A stretch of DNA of 64,000 bases from Aquabacterium sp. CECT 9606 (GCF_918741295.1 NZ_CAKKNB010000002.1:744001-808000), one strand, 5' to 3'; counted from the first letter of the stretch, positions 18,040 to 26,777 are shown. Made by a program: numbers and translations. The notes: a model not told the origin generated them from the letters alone.

Positions 18040-18743
18040 ACCGCGCTCTTGCTGCCAATGAGGCTGCGGCGGGCTTGCGGGCCCAGCGCATTCAAAAGAT
18101 CCTGGATAAAGCGGTCTTGCAGCTCAAAGGGATCGCTTCGCCGCGTGATCTCGGAGATGCGGAACAGCATGCCGTCGACCCGATAACCCCGCAACGCCAT
18201 CATCACGCGGGCCATGTTGCGGTCTCGGGATCCTCGTGCCACGCCATCGCCCACGCGGACAAAGTAGGTCAGGGGTTCGGTGCGCTTGGGCCCCAGCGTG
18301 GTCATCATCCGCACGGAATCAATGCCGCCGAACGGCGAGCTGACCGTGTGCTCGGTCCGGGCTTCGACCTTGAAACCTTGCGAGGGATAGCAGGCCTCGG
18401 GGGTGTGCAGCTGAGTGTCGTTCGACTGCTCGCGCCCATAGGCAATCGACAGCATGATCCGGCGCCCGGTGGGCCGGTGCAGATAGGAGCGTGCGAAGGT
18501 CTCGCTGTACAGGCGCATCAAGTTCTCTTCCTGCACGGGGTTGACCACCGATTTCTGCGCGTAGGGCAGTTCTTGCCAGTCACCAAAATGCGCGGGAACC
18601 AACGCGGCGTAGTGAGGTTCACCAATGACATCGGCCCAGGGTTTGCGCGGCTTGAGAAGCTCGGCCGCGACCACCGAGCCCACCATGATGGTCACCGCCA
18701 ACAACAGGGTTCTGATCTTGATGTGAGGGGGGCTGAGCAACAT
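18036..18743 (-). CDS. epsI: EpsI family protein, exosortase-associated
   Basis: A 235-residue EpsI-type (DUF3485) protein with one N-terminal membrane segment (about 10-28) and a periplasmic domain. The family's conserved H-T-P-E-x-C-Y-P motif is intact at His113 and Cys118. EpsI is found next to, or fused with, exosortases in exopolysaccharide loci; its exact role is not settled. It begins 4 bp after the exosortase gene, as in other exosortase B clusters, and overlaps the flippase by 4 bp. Confidence 0.9.
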   Translation of the reverse strand: MLLSPPHIKIRTLLLAVTIMVGSVVAAELLKPRKPWADVIGEPHYAALVPAHFGDWQELPYAQKSVVNPVQEENLMRLYSETFARSYLHRPTGRRIMLSIAYGREQSNDTQLHTPEACYPSQGFKVEARTEHTVSSPFGGIDSVRMMTTLGPKRTEPLTYFVRVGDGVARGSRDRNMARVMMALRGYRVDGMLFRISEITRRSDPFELQDRFIQDLLNALGPQARRSLIGSKSAV

Positions 18744-18747
18744 GCGT

Positions 18748-19662
18748 TCACCTGGTGGAAGATGGCAGGCGGGACGCAGTCCAGCGCATCAAGCCATCGA
18801 TGGAAACAATCAGGACCAAGGCCACCAGGAACAGCACCGCCCCCGCGAACCCGTGCAGGAATCCCTGGCCGACTTCGTCGCCGAAGTGGTAGGTGAGCAG
18901 GGCCAGGAAGATGACGCGGATCATGTTGGCGGTGAACGAGATCGGCAGGATCAGCAAGCCCAAGGTGATATTGCGCAGCAAGGAGGAGTGGCGCGCGACG
19001 TTGAGGTAGAAGATGCCCATGGCTTCGAGCATGAACAAGGTGCGCATGCCGGCGCAGGCGTCGGCCACCAGCAACTGGTACTGGCCGATGTTGATGACCA
19101 CGCCGGTGTGGGTGATGGGGTAGCCCATGGCCCACAGCACATTGGTCACCGCGATCGAGATGTGCAGCTTGATGAACTGGCTGATCGGGTCGAGCAGGAA
19201 CCCAGGGATGGGCACCATGAACAGCAGAAAGAACAGCGGGAACTTGAGCCGATTGAGCAAAGGCGTGCCACCCGCCAGCAGGACCACGCCGATCATCATG
19301 GGGATGAAGGCGAAAACCTCGAAGTAGATGATGCCCAGTGCTCGTCCTGCCACGTAGAACAGGCAGCCCGCGGCGAAGGCTGGCCAGCACCAGCCTTGGC
19401 GCGGCGGCGTGCCGGGCGGTGCGGTGTGCTCGCGCCAACGGGTGACCAACAGCCACAGCGCCATGCTGAGCATGATCGGGCCGTGGCTGTGTTCACCCTT
19501 GGCCCACAGGCCTGCTTCGTTGTCCTGCAGCAGGTCCCACAAGGTCAGGGTGAACATGGCCAGCAGGCCCAGACTCAGCACCAGCAGGTCCTGTGGCATG
19601 GACAGCGAAATGCCCGAGGTGGCATGGTGGCCGCCGGCAGGCGGGCTACTCGTGGTAGTCAT
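18748..19662 (-). CDS. xrtB: exosortase B
   Basis: A 304-residue polytopic membrane protease/transpeptidase that is thought to cut PEP-CTERM signals of exported proteins. The triad expected for exosortases is intact: Cys203 in D-A-C-A-G-M-R, Arg249 in N-M-I-R-V, and His270 in F-L-H-G-F. About eight membrane helices are visible. The start at 19662 lies 17 bp inside the end of gmd and gives [11 protein letters not shown]; the next upstream candidate would overlap gmd by 68 bp. The neighbouring EpsI and EpsF/EpsG point to the XrtB subtype. A PEP-CTERM substrate candidate is encoded at 48966. Confidence 0.92.
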   Translation of the reverse strand: MTTTSSPPAGGHHATSGISLSMPQDLLVLSLGLLAMFTLTLWDLLQDNEAGLWAKGEHSHGPIMLSMALWLLVTRWREHTAPPGTPPRQGWCWPAFAAGCLFYVAGRALGIIYFEVFAFIPMMIGVVLLAGGTPLLNRLKFPLFFLLFMVPIPGFLLDPISQFIKLHISIAVTNVLWAMGYPITHTGVVINIGQYQLLVADACAGMRTLFMLEAMGIFYLNVARHSSLLRNITLGLLILPISFTANMIRVIFLALLTYHFGDEVGQGFLHGFAGAVLFLVALVLIVSIDGLMRWTASRLPSSTR

Positions 19663-20794
19663 AGGTTTGAAAGCCGGCTGATCTGACCAGGCTGTCCCTT
19701 CTGGCCGATTCATAATCGCTGCGCACCATCTCGCCCACCATGTCCATCAGCGTGGTTTGAGGCGTCCAGCCCAGCTTGTCCTTGGCCTTGGAGGGGTCGC
19801 CCAACAAGGTCTCGACTTCCGTGGGACGGTAGTAGCGCGGGTCCACCTTGACCACGACTTGGCCAGGTTTGCAAGAGGCCAACATGTGACCGTGAACCGG
19901 CTGCACATTGACCACCACCCCAATCTCGCGTTCACCATCACCCTCAAAAGCCAGCGTGATGCCCAGCTCCTTGGCCGAGAACTCCACAAACTGGCGCACG
20001 CTGTACTGCACGCCAGTGGCGATGACGAAGTCCTCGGCCACCTCCTGCTGCAGCATCAGCCATTGCATCTCGACATAGTCGCGCGCGTGGCCCCAATCGC
20101 GCAGCGCGCTCATGTTGCCCAGGAACAGGCACTCTTGCAGGCCCAGCGCGATGCGGCTGATGGCGCGCGTGATCTTGCGCGTCACGAACGTCTCGCCACG
20201 CACCGGGCTTTCATGGTTGAACAGCACGCCATTGCAGGCGTACATGCCATAAGCCTCGCGGTAGTTCACCGTGATCCAGTAGGCATACAACTTGGCCACC
20301 GCGTAAGGGCTGCGGGGGTAGAAAGGCGTGGTTTCCTTTTGCGGAATCTCTTGCACTAGGCCATACAGCTCGGAGGTCGAGGCCTGGTAAAAGCGCGTTT
20401 TCTTTTCCAGCCCCAGGATGCGGATGGCCTCCAGCAGGCGCAGTGCCCCGATGCCATCGGCATTGGCCGTGTACTCGGGCTCTTCAAAGCTCACGGCCAC
20501 ATGCGACTGCGCGGCCAGGTTGTAAACCTCGTCGGGCTGCACCTTTTGCATGATGCGCACCAGGCTGGTGGAATCGGTCAGGTCGCCGTAGTGCAGGATG
20601 AAGTTGCGGTTGTCAACATGCGGATCCTGGTACAGGTGATCGATGCGGTCGGTGTTGAACAGGCTGGAGCGGCGCTTGATGCCGTGCACCTCGTAGCCCT
20701 TCTTCAACAAGAACTCAGCCAGATAAGAACCGTCCTGGCCGGTGACGCCAGTGATCAGTGCAACGCGTTTTTTGGGGACCATGGTGCTCATCAT
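19646..20794 (-). CDS. gmd: GDP-mannose 4,6-dehydratase
   Basis: A 382-residue short-chain dehydrogenase/reductase that converts GDP-mannose to GDP-4-keto-6-deoxymannose, precursor of GDP-L-fucose, GDP-D-rhamnose and related sugars. The NAD(P)-binding [10 protein letters not shown] motif is at 16-25, the catalytic Ser-Glu at 141-142, and Y-A-V-A-K at 164-168. It starts immediately after the epsG stop. No partner reductase or epimerase (fcl or rmd) is in the window, so the final deoxysugar cannot be told. Confidence 0.95.
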   Translation of the reverse strand: MMSTMVPKKRVALITGVTGQDGSYLAEFLLKKGYEVHGIKRRSSLFNTDRIDHLYQDPHVDNRNFILHYGDLTDSTSLVRIMQKVQPDEVYNLAAQSHVAVSFEEPEYTANADGIGALRLLEAIRILGLEKKTRFYQASTSELYGLVQEIPQKETTPFYPRSPYAVAKLYAYWITVNYREAYGMYACNGVLFNHESPVRGETFVTRKITRAISRIALGLQECLFLGNMSALRDWGHARDYVEMQWLMLQQEVAEDFVIATGVQYSVRQFVEFSAKELGITLAFEGDGEREIGVVVNVQPVHGHMLASCKPGQVVVKVDPRYYRPTEVETLLGDPSKAKDKLGWTPQTTLMDMVGEMVRSDYESARRDSLVRSAGFQTYDYHE

Positions 20795-21655
20795 TCAAAA
20801 CTCGTTCATCAAAACGCCAGCGAGCTGCACCGATCCCTTGGTGAGCTGCTTGACCAACTTCTGCAAGTGCGGGGCGGAGCTTCGGTTCCTCCGCCCGATG
20901 ACCAAAGCGGATCCACAGTGCGTGGCAATGATTCGTGCGTCAGACCCGTGCGAGGCTGCCGGGGTATCGACCAGCACGTGGTCAAACTTCTCTTGCAGAT
21001 CGCAGAGCAAGAGGCTAAAGGCCGATTGTTGCAACAGTTCGACAGGGTTGGGCGCACCCACGCCTGCTGGCAGCAAGTAGAGGTTGGGCAGGTGGCCCAC
21101 GGGCTTGATCACATTGGGTTCGGCACGGCCCGCCAGGATGCTGGTCAATCCAGAGCCGGACTCCACACCGAAGAGCTTGTGAAGGCGGGCTGCCCGCAAG
21201 TCGGCGTCGACCAGCAAGGTGCGCCCGGGCAGTTGGCTGAACGCGACGGCCAGGTTGGCGGCGATGAAGGACTTGCCGTCGCCCACATCGGGGCTGACCA
21301 GGGCCAGGGCGCTGCGTGCGTTCTGCCCACTCATCACCGACATCAGAAGCTGTGATCGCAAGTCTCGGAAAGACTCGACCTCTTCGCTGAACGGGTCGTT
21401 GGCCACGACCAGTTCGTCGTTGAGGGCCTGCTCCTTGGTCGGGCTGTACGGGTAGTGAAACTGCTGGGACAAGGCCCAGGCGATGTCCTCTGGTCGGGCC
21501 ATGCCCAAGGCGACGACGGCATCGCCAAAGCGAATTTTGTGCTCGTGCTGATAGTCCAGTGCCCGGGTGAGCTGGCTGGTCGTGAGCCCCTTGGTCGTGC
21601 GCAGGATGTCACCCAGTGAGGCCTCAACTTTGACTTCGCGTTCAGGTGCATTCAT
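20795..21655 (-). CDS. epsG: EpsG, chain-length ATPase with MshEN-like N-terminus
   Basis: A 286-residue BY-kinase-like ATPase of the EpsG type. The C-terminal domain has Walker A (S-P-D-V-G-D-G-K-S-F, Lys128), Walker A' (L-L-V-D-A-D, 147-152) and a V-L-V-D-T-P Walker B. The N-terminal 70 residues (L-G-D-I-L, F-G-D-A-V-V-A-L-G) resemble the N-terminal domain of type II secretion/MshE ATPases. The protein ends N-E-F with no tyrosine cluster, so autophosphorylation of the classical BY-kinase kind is unlikely. With EpsF it should control polymer length. It overlaps epsF by 4 bp. Confidence 0.88.
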   Translation of the reverse strand: MNAPEREVKVEASLGDILRTTKGLTTSQLTRALDYQHEHKIRFGDAVVALGMARPEDIAWALSQQFHYPYSPTKEQALNDELVVANDPFSEEVESFRDLRSQLLMSVMSGQNARSALALVSPDVGDGKSFIAANLAVAFSQLPGRTLLVDADLRAARLHKLFGVESGSGLTSILAGRAEPNVIKPVGHLPNLYLLPAGVGAPNPVELLQQSAFSLLLCDLQEKFDHVLVDTPAASHGSDARIIATHCGSALVIGRRNRSSAPHLQKLVKQLTKGSVQLAGVLMNEF

Positions 21656-23058
21656 GGTGTGGACACGTGCGGCAGGTGGAGTCGACGTGGCAAGGCCGTG
21701 GCCTTTTTTCGGCTCTTGAAGGCAGGGATCGATCCCACCGCGGGCAGGTTCGTGAGCGCCTCGATCTCGTTGAGTGTGCGCAGGCGCCTGTCCTTGCGCT
21801 CCATCAGCAGCGCGGCCGTCAAGGCCAGCAGGGCGCCCGCCAGACCGCCCAGGCCGATGTTGTTGAGGATGCGCGGGCCCGAGGGAACGGAAGGTGCCGT
21901 CGCGTATTCCAGGGCCGCCACGTTGTCCAAGAAGGCCTGGCTTTCCAGGTTGGTGGTGTTCTGGCGAAGCACCACTTGCTCGTAGACGCGTTGCGCGTTG
22001 TCCGCGTCGCGCTGCAGCATGGCGGCCTGGTCGCGCACGGCCTTCATCTGAAGCACCTTGCGGCGTTGGGCCTCCAGCGCCTGGCGGACCTGGCTCTCCC
22101 TGGACACATTCACCGAGTTGCTGATGCCAAAGCTCTTGCTGACACGCTGCACTTCCATGTCGAGCTTCTTGCGCATGTCGGCGATGCTGTTGGCCAGCTC
22201 CTTCACCTGAGGATGTTCATCGCCCAGCTTGGTGGTGAGCAACTGCAGCTGGTTCTCTTGCTGGGTCAGATTGGTCTTGAGCGCGCTGACGAGCGGGTTC
22301 ATCATCACGTCCTGGGTTTTGTCACCCTGTGCGTTGACGGCGGCCTGCCGGCTGCCTGAATCGGCCACGGCGGCTTGCATCTGCACTTGCTGTGAAGACA
22401 GCTCCGTCAAGCGGGCCATTTCGACGTCCAGCCGCTCATCAGTGACCACCAGTCCCTGGTCTTGCTGGAACTTCGACAACTTGGCCTGCGCCACCTCGAA
22501 GTCTTCGCGCAGTTGCTTGCCGTTGCTGGTGAAAAATCGGGTGTACTGCTTGGCCGGCTCGGTGCGCAACTGCAAGTTCACATCCAGATAGGCCTTGATG
22601 AAGGCGTTGGTGATGGCCGCGGCAAATTGAGGGTCTGCGCCGGTGAAGGCCACATTGATCACGTTGGACCCGCGCGATGGGTGCACTTGCAATGAGTGGC
22701 GGAACATGTCGGCCAGCCAGCCTCTGAAATCGCCCACGCCTTTGGTGGACTTCATCCAGTTCTCGCGCAAAGACGAAACCTCATAGAGCTTCAGGTCGGA
22801 CACCACTTTCAAGGCCACCCGCTGGCTGGTCATGACGTCGATCTGGGTCATGAGGTAGCTGGGGGATGCGGCGCCCGCCAGCACCATGCCGGCGATGGGA
22901 TCGGGGGACTTGATGTCAACGATCACCGAGCCCTCGGCTGTGTAGTCCTTGGCCTTGAGCAGGGTCTTGGCGGTGACCGCGCCCAGCACCACCACGAACA
23001 CGCTCAAGGCGATGATCCAGCGTGCTTTCAGGATGGCAAAGATTTGCTCAAATGTCAT
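21652..23058 (-). CDS. epsF: EpsF, chain-length determinant (Wzz-type)
   Basis: A 468-residue Wzz-family polysaccharide co-polymerase. It has one membrane helix near each end (about 14-33 and 405-425) and a long periplasmic coiled coil between. The C-terminal tail (M-E-R-K-D-R-R-L-R-T-L-N-E-I-E) faces the cytoplasm, where it should meet the EpsG ATPase encoded next. I chose the ATG at 23058 (MTFEQIFAIL); a second ATG lies 12 bp upstream. It is the first gene of the nine-gene minus-strand operon, so its promoter should lie in 23059-23227. Confidence 0.88.
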   Translation of the reverse strand: MTFEQIFAILKARWIIALSVFVVVLGAVTAKTLLKAKDYTAEGSVIVDIKSPDPIAGMVLAGAASPSYLMTQIDVMTSQRVALKVVSDLKLYEVSSLRENWMKSTKGVGDFRGWLADMFRHSLQVHPSRGSNVINVAFTGADPQFAAAITNAFIKAYLDVNLQLRTEPAKQYTRFFTSNGKQLREDFEVAQAKLSKFQQDQGLVVTDERLDVEMARLTELSSQQVQMQAAVADSGSRQAAVNAQGDKTQDVMMNPLVSALKTNLTQQENQLQLLTTKLGDEHPQVKELANSIADMRKKLDMEVQRVSKSFGISNSVNVSRESQVRQALEAQRRKVLQMKAVRDQAAMLQRDADNAQRVYEQVVLRQNTTNLESQAFLDNVAALEYATAPSVPSGPRILNNIGLGGLAGALLALTAALLMERKDRRLRTLNEIEALTNLPAVGSIPAFKSRKKATALPRRLHLPHVSTP

Positions 23059-23142
23059 TGGTGGCTCCAATGATCACGAGAGAGGCGGCGTGCGGCATGG
23101 ATGGCAATCAATCGAAGTGGTCGGGCGGAGTTTAGAAATCTT

Positions 23143-23205
23143 CTGTGACAGTTCTTCTGGTTTTGGTCGCTGAGGACGCCGGGACGGATCACCGTGTTGT
23201 CACAG
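23143..23205. promoter_or_regulatory. inverted CTGTGACA pair in the divergent eps promoter region
   Basis: CTGTGACA is found on the plus strand at 23143-23150 and on the minus strand at 23198-23205, about 47 bp apart. They lie in the only gap between the divergent epsF operon and the small membrane-protein gene. Each is itself close to a TGT-N-ACA palindrome. Position and pairing suggest a regulator binding site, but no regulator is identified. Confidence 0.35.
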
Positions 23206-23227
23206 TTGGCGGATAGGCTTGGTGTCC

Positions 23228-23785
23228 ATGTCACACGGTCCCACTTCCCCATCGGTCCATCACTCATCGCGGATGGGCCAGTTGCTGCTGGTGCTGGCCG
23301 CCACGGCTTTCTGCGGGTGGGTGGATTACGTCACCGGTTACGAGGTGTCCGTGTTCGCCGTGTATGCCTTGCCGCTCATCTTGAGCACGCGGTCTTTTGG
23401 GCTCATGGGCGGGTGCCTGTCGGCGCTCTTGTGCTCGGCGGTGTGGATCGCCGCCGATGTGGTGGCCGGCCACCTCTATGGGCAGTGGTGGGTGGTTTAC
23501 TGGAACGCGCTGCATCGATTCGTCTTCTTCCTGTGTGTGGCGCTGGGCTTTCACTACGCGCGCGCGGCGCTGGGTGCCGAATCCCGGCGCTGGGGGACAT
23601 TGACCAGGCCCTGGCCTGTGTGCACCCAATGCCACCGAATCGCGGCCAAAGACGGTCATTGGCACAGGCTTGAAAGCTACCTCTGCGAGCACGCGGGCAC
23701 GCCGCCCATGCCCAAGGTCTGTCCTGACTGTGCCCGCGAGAGTTACGCCATGGCAGGCTTCACCGATCGCACCTCCCATCGCTGA
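23228..23785 (+). CDS. small membrane protein with zinc-ribbon-like tail
   Basis: A 185-residue protein with no clear annotation. It has three to four membrane helices (about 18-115), opening with W-V-D-Y-V-T-G-Y-E, a phrase seen in N-terminal sensor domains of membrane signalling proteins. A cytoplasmic tail carries C-x2-C at 132/135 and C-x2-C at 165/168 spaced by G-H-W-H-R-L-E-S-Y-L. That tail resembles the Cys-containing segment seen at the end or linker of many bacterial sensor proteins, but no kinase, cyclase or receiver domain follows. It is divergent from epsF and 17 bp upstream of a glycosyltransferase gene. The start is uncertain (23219, 23222, 23228 or 23273). Confidence 0.65.
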   Translation: MSHGPTSPSVHHSSRMGQLLLVLAATAFCGWVDYVTGYEVSVFAVYALPLILSTRSFGLMGGCLSALLCSAVWIAADVVAGHLYGQWWVVYWNALHRFVFFLCVALGFHYARAALGAESRRWGTLTRPWPVCTQCHRIAAKDGHWHRLESYLCEHAGTPPMPKVCPDCARESYAMAGFTDRTSHR

Positions 23786-23802
23786 CAACTGGCTTTTGCT
23801 TC

Positions 23803-25041
23803 ATGTCGTTCCGCATCCTTCATTGCATTTCATCGGTCAACCCCGTTGGTGGCGGGCCCATTGAAGGCGTCAAGCAGTTGTCCGCCGTCAACCAGCGCCA
23901 GGGCCACACCGTGGAGGTGGTCTCGCTCGACGACCCCGACAGCCCCTGGGTCAAGAGCTGCCCCATCAAGTGCCACGCCATGGGGCCGCCAACCGTGCGC
24001 TACCGCTACACCTCCAAGCTGGTGCCCTGGTTGCGCCAGCACCGCAGCGACTACGACGTGGTCATCATCAATGGCATCTGGGAGTACCACTCCTTTGGCG
24101 CCTGGCGGGCACTGCGGGGTTCGCCCACGCCTTACTTCGTGTACACCCACGGCATGCTGGACCCCTGGTTCAAGCGCACCTACCCGCTCAAGCATTTGAA
24201 GAAGTGGCTCTATTGGCCCTGGGCCGAGTACCGCGTGCTGCGCGATGCCACTGCGGTGCTTTTCACCTGCGAAGACGAGCGGCGCCTGGCCCGCCAGTCC
24301 TTCTGGCTCTACAAGTGCGACGAGTACGTGGTGAATTACGGCACCAGCGCCCCTGTGGGTGATGCCGAGGCGCAACGCCGGGTGTTCCTCCAACGCTTTC
24401 CGCACTTGGCGGGCAAACGTTGCCTGTTATTCCTGGGACGGGTGCATGTCAAAAAGGGCCCCGACCTCCTGCTGAACGCCTTTGCCGCCTTGCTCAAACG
24501 CCTGCCTGCCGAGCAGGCCGGGAACCTGCATGTCGTCATGGCCGGCCCTGCCGATGATGCTTATGGGGCGGAGATGAAAGCCCTGGCCACCTCACTGGGC
24601 TTGCAGCGCCACATCACCTGGACAGGCATGGTGTCTGGCGACCTCAAGTGGGGCGCATTCCACAGCGCCGATGCCTTCATCCTGCCCTCGCACCAGGAGA
24701 ACTTTGGCATTGCCGTGGCCGAGGCGCTGGCCTGCTCTGTGCCGGTGCTGATGTCCAACCAGGTCAACATCTGGCGTGAAGTGCAGCAGGCCGGGGCGGG
24801 TTGGGTGGATTCCGACGACCTGCCCGGCACCCAGCGGCTGCTGGACCGGTGGGTCCAGGCCGATCCGACGGTCTGGGCGCAAATGAAGCGGGACGCGTCG
24901 GCGTGCTTCAACCAGCGCTTCCTGATTGAGCGCAGCGCCGAATCTTTCATCAAGGCGATGGAGATTTATGGCTTGCGTCGGCATGTGCCCGCCAGGGTTT
25001 TTGTCGGTGGGGCGCACAATGAAGCCGGAGGTATCCCATGA
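23803..25041 (+). CDS. glycosyltransferase family 4
   Basis: A 412-residue GT-B glycosyltransferase. The N-terminal I-S-S-V-N-P-V-G-G-G-P-I-E-G acceptor-side loop and the C-terminal H-Q-E-N-F-G-I-A-V-A-E-A-L-A (E-x7-E) donor site are typical. The R-V-H-V-K-K-G-P-D-L-L segment opens the donor-binding domain. It lies next to the epsF operon but on the other strand, and overlaps the following DUF1840 gene by 4 bp. Confidence 0.86.
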   Translation: MSFRILHCISSVNPVGGGPIEGVKQLSAVNQRQGHTVEVVSLDDPDSPWVKSCPIKCHAMGPPTVRYRYTSKLVPWLRQHRSDYDVVIINGIWEYHSFGAWRALRGSPTPYFVYTHGMLDPWFKRTYPLKHLKKWLYWPWAEYRVLRDATAVLFTCEDERRLARQSFWLYKCDEYVVNYGTSAPVGDAEAQRRVFLQRFPHLAGKRCLLFLGRVHVKKGPDLLLNAFAALLKRLPAEQAGNLHVVMAGPADDAYGAEMKALATSLGLQRHITWTGMVSGDLKWGAFHSADAFILPSHQENFGIAVAEALACSVPVLMSNQVNIWREVQQAGAGWVDSDDLPGTQRLLDRWVQADPTVWAQMKRDASACFNQRFLIERSAESFIKAMEIYGLRRHVPARVFVGGAHNEAGGIP

Positions 25042-25355
25042 CATTCAAATTCAAATCCCAAGCCACGGGCGAGCTGTTGATGTTGACCGCGCACGCGCAC
25101 GCCTTGCTGCACCACATCGGTAAATCGCCCGACCCCAAGGGCATCCTGACGCCGGAGGACATGCCGGCTGCGTTGGCGGCGCTTCGATCCCTGCCTGGTG
25201 ATGAGCCCGTGGCGGAGGACGTGGCCGCGGCCAAAGACGACGATGACCAGCAGCCCGACGTCAATGCGGTGGACCTGCGCCGCCGCGCCTGGCCCCTCAT
25301 CCAGATGATCGAAACTGCGCAGGCGGCGAAGGAGCCCATCGTCTGGGGTGTTTGA
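25038..25355 (+). CDS. DUF1840 family protein
   Basis: A 105-residue cytoplasmic protein that matches the DUF1840 family, small proteins known mainly from Betaproteobacteria. The N-terminus F-K-F-K-S-Q-A-T-G-E-L-L-M-L and the C-terminal R-R-R-A-W-P-L-I-Q-M-I are the recognisable parts; an acidic stretch lies between. Function is unknown. It overlaps the upstream glycosyltransferase by 4 bp, but this probably reflects compact packing and not a shared role. Confidence 0.83.
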   Translation: MTFKFKSQATGELLMLTAHAHALLHHIGKSPDPKGILTPEDMPAALAALRSLPGDEPVAEDVAAAKDDDDQQPDVNAVDLRRRAWPLIQMIETAQAAKEPIVWGV

Positions 25356-25382
25356 GCGGCCAACTCAGGCATCATGGGTGGC

Positions 25383-26057
25383 ATGAGCGATCACATCACC
25401 CGCCTGCTGGTCATTCGCCATGGCGAAACGGCCTGGAACCTGGAGGCGCGCATCCAGGGCCACACCGACATTCCTTTGAACGAGCATGGCCGCTGGCAGG
25501 CCGAGCGCCTGGCTCTGGCCTTGGCTGATGAAGGGTTGGACGCGATCTACACCAGCGACCTGCAGCGTGCGCGCGACACCGCCCAGGCCGTGGCCCGCGC
25601 CACCGGCCTGACGCTGCAGCTGGACCAGGGCCTGCGTGAGCGCAACTTTGGGCGCCTGGAGGGCATGACCCAGAACCAGGTCGCTTTGCAGTGGCCCGAG
25701 GAAGGCCGTCGCTGGCGCGAGCGCGATCCCACCTATGGCCCGGAAGAGGGCGAGACCTTGCAGTCGTTCTACCAACGCTGCGTGGACACCGCCGAGCGCC
25801 TGGCCCAATTGCATCCTGGGCAGACCGTGGCCCTGGTGGCCCATGGCGGCGTGCTCGATTGTTTTTACCGCGCCGCCAACCACATTCCCTTGCAGGCGCC
25901 ACGCACCTGGACCATCGGCAATGTCAGCATCAACCGGCTGCTTTACAGCCCCGAAGGTTTCAGCCTGCTGGGCTGGGCCGACACGCGGCATCTGGACGAT
26001 GACGTGAGCCTGGACGAGACCAGCGATGGCGACGTGGCCTTGAGCCCGGACAAGTAA
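25383..26057 (+). CDS. histidine phosphatase family protein
   Basis: A phosphoglycerate-mutase-like phosphatase of about 224 residues. The catalytic R-H-G-E motif is at residues 12-15 with His13 as nucleophile, and the second active-site His lies in L-V-A-H-G-G. It could act on sugar phosphates or on alpha-ribazole phosphate; the sequence does not decide. An ATG at 25374 would add three residues. The last 115 bp overlap, tail to tail, the end of the tetR gene on the other strand, which is unusual; the extra C-terminal tail after W-A-D-T-R is acidic and non-conserved in look. Confidence 0.87.
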   Translation: MSDHITRLLVIRHGETAWNLEARIQGHTDIPLNEHGRWQAERLALALADEGLDAIYTSDLQRARDTAQAVARATGLTLQLDQGLRERNFGRLEGMTQNQVALQWPEEGRRWRERDPTYGPEEGETLQSFYQRCVDTAERLAQLHPGQTVALVAHGGVLDCFYRAANHIPLQAPRTWTIGNVSINRLLYSPEGFSLLGWADTRHLDDDVSLDETSDGDVALSPDK

Positions 26058-26644
26058 AGGTCGATGGCCTGGGCCCCGGTGCGCGTCAAGTGGAAGAGCT
26101 TGTCGTCCAGCATCCAGGTGTTGATCAGGCCGCTCACCAATGCCTGCAAACCCACCGTCATCACCCGGGCGCTGGGTTGGCTGGCCACCAGGCCCAGCTT
26201 CTGCGCACGCTTCAAGGCTTTTTCGAGGTGGGCCTGGCAGTTCAGGTGCACGCTGATGTGGCGTGCGCGCACATCGCTCAGCTCGTCCACGTACTCGACC
26301 TTGTTGACCGCGATGCCGATCACGCGGCGAGTGCGCGGCTCGGTGGCGATGCGGGTCAGGGCGTCCATCATGGCCGCGCGAACCTGGGCCAGCGGGTCGT
26401 CGCTCGCTTCTTGTCCTACTCGGCCGATGGTCTCTTCAATGGGCGAGGTGCTCCTGTCCATCATCGCGTTAAAAAGACTGGCTTTGTCCTTGAAGTGCCA
26501 GTAGATGGCGCCACGGGTCATGCCCGCCGCCTGGGCGATGTCTTGCAGGGAGGTCCGCGACACGCCTTTGTCTGAAAAGACCAGCTCGGCGGCATCCAGC
26601 AGCAGCTCTCGCGTCAACAGGGCGTCTTCTTTGGTGCGGCGCAT
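25943..26644 (-). CDS. TetR/AcrR family repressor of the efflux operon
   Basis: A 233-residue TetR-type regulator. The helix-turn-helix is at about residues 32-51 (T-S-L-Q-D-I-A-Q-A-A-G-M-T-R-G-A-I-Y-W-H), followed by the F-K-D-K-A-S-L-F helix shared by AcrR and TtgR. The ligand-binding domain contains the V-x-x-G-L-Q-A-L-V-S-G-L segment of multidrug-efflux repressors. The divergent efflux operon starts 134 bp away and an AcrR-like palindrome lies between, so autorepression and control of the pump are expected. The last 38 residues are encoded antisense to the phosphatase gene and may be a read-on extension. Confidence 0.9.
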   Translation of the reverse strand: MRRTKEDALLTRELLLDAAELVFSDKGVSRTSLQDIAQAAGMTRGAIYWHFKDKASLFNAMMDRSTSPIEETIGRVGQEASDDPLAQVRAAMMDALTRIATEPRTRRVIGIAVNKVEYVDELSDVRARHISVHLNCQAHLEKALKRAQKLGLVASQPSARVMTVGLQALVSGLINTWMLDDKLFHLTRTGAQAIDLYLSGLKATSPSLVSSRLTSSSRCRVSAQPSRLKPSGL

Positions 26645-26708
26645 GGAGGATGTCCGGTTTCATCAGGTCGATCGGGTCAATGTGCCTGATTGTCACCGAT
26701 TTCATTTC

Positions 26709-26730
26709 ATACATACAGGAATGTATGTAT
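26709..26730. promoter_or_regulatory. AcrR-type operator palindrome
   Basis: Perfect 9-bp arms ATACATACA (26709-26717) and TGTATGTAT (26722-26730) flank a GGAA centre. The arms match, from memory, the E. coli AcrR operator half-site TACATACA/TGTATGTA. The site lies midway between the divergent tetR (start 26644) and efflux adaptor (start 26778), where it would block both promoters. Confidence 0.8.
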
Positions 26731-26777
26731 AGTTGCCAAATTGATTGACCAGACAAGTATTTTTGAAGAGGTGATCC

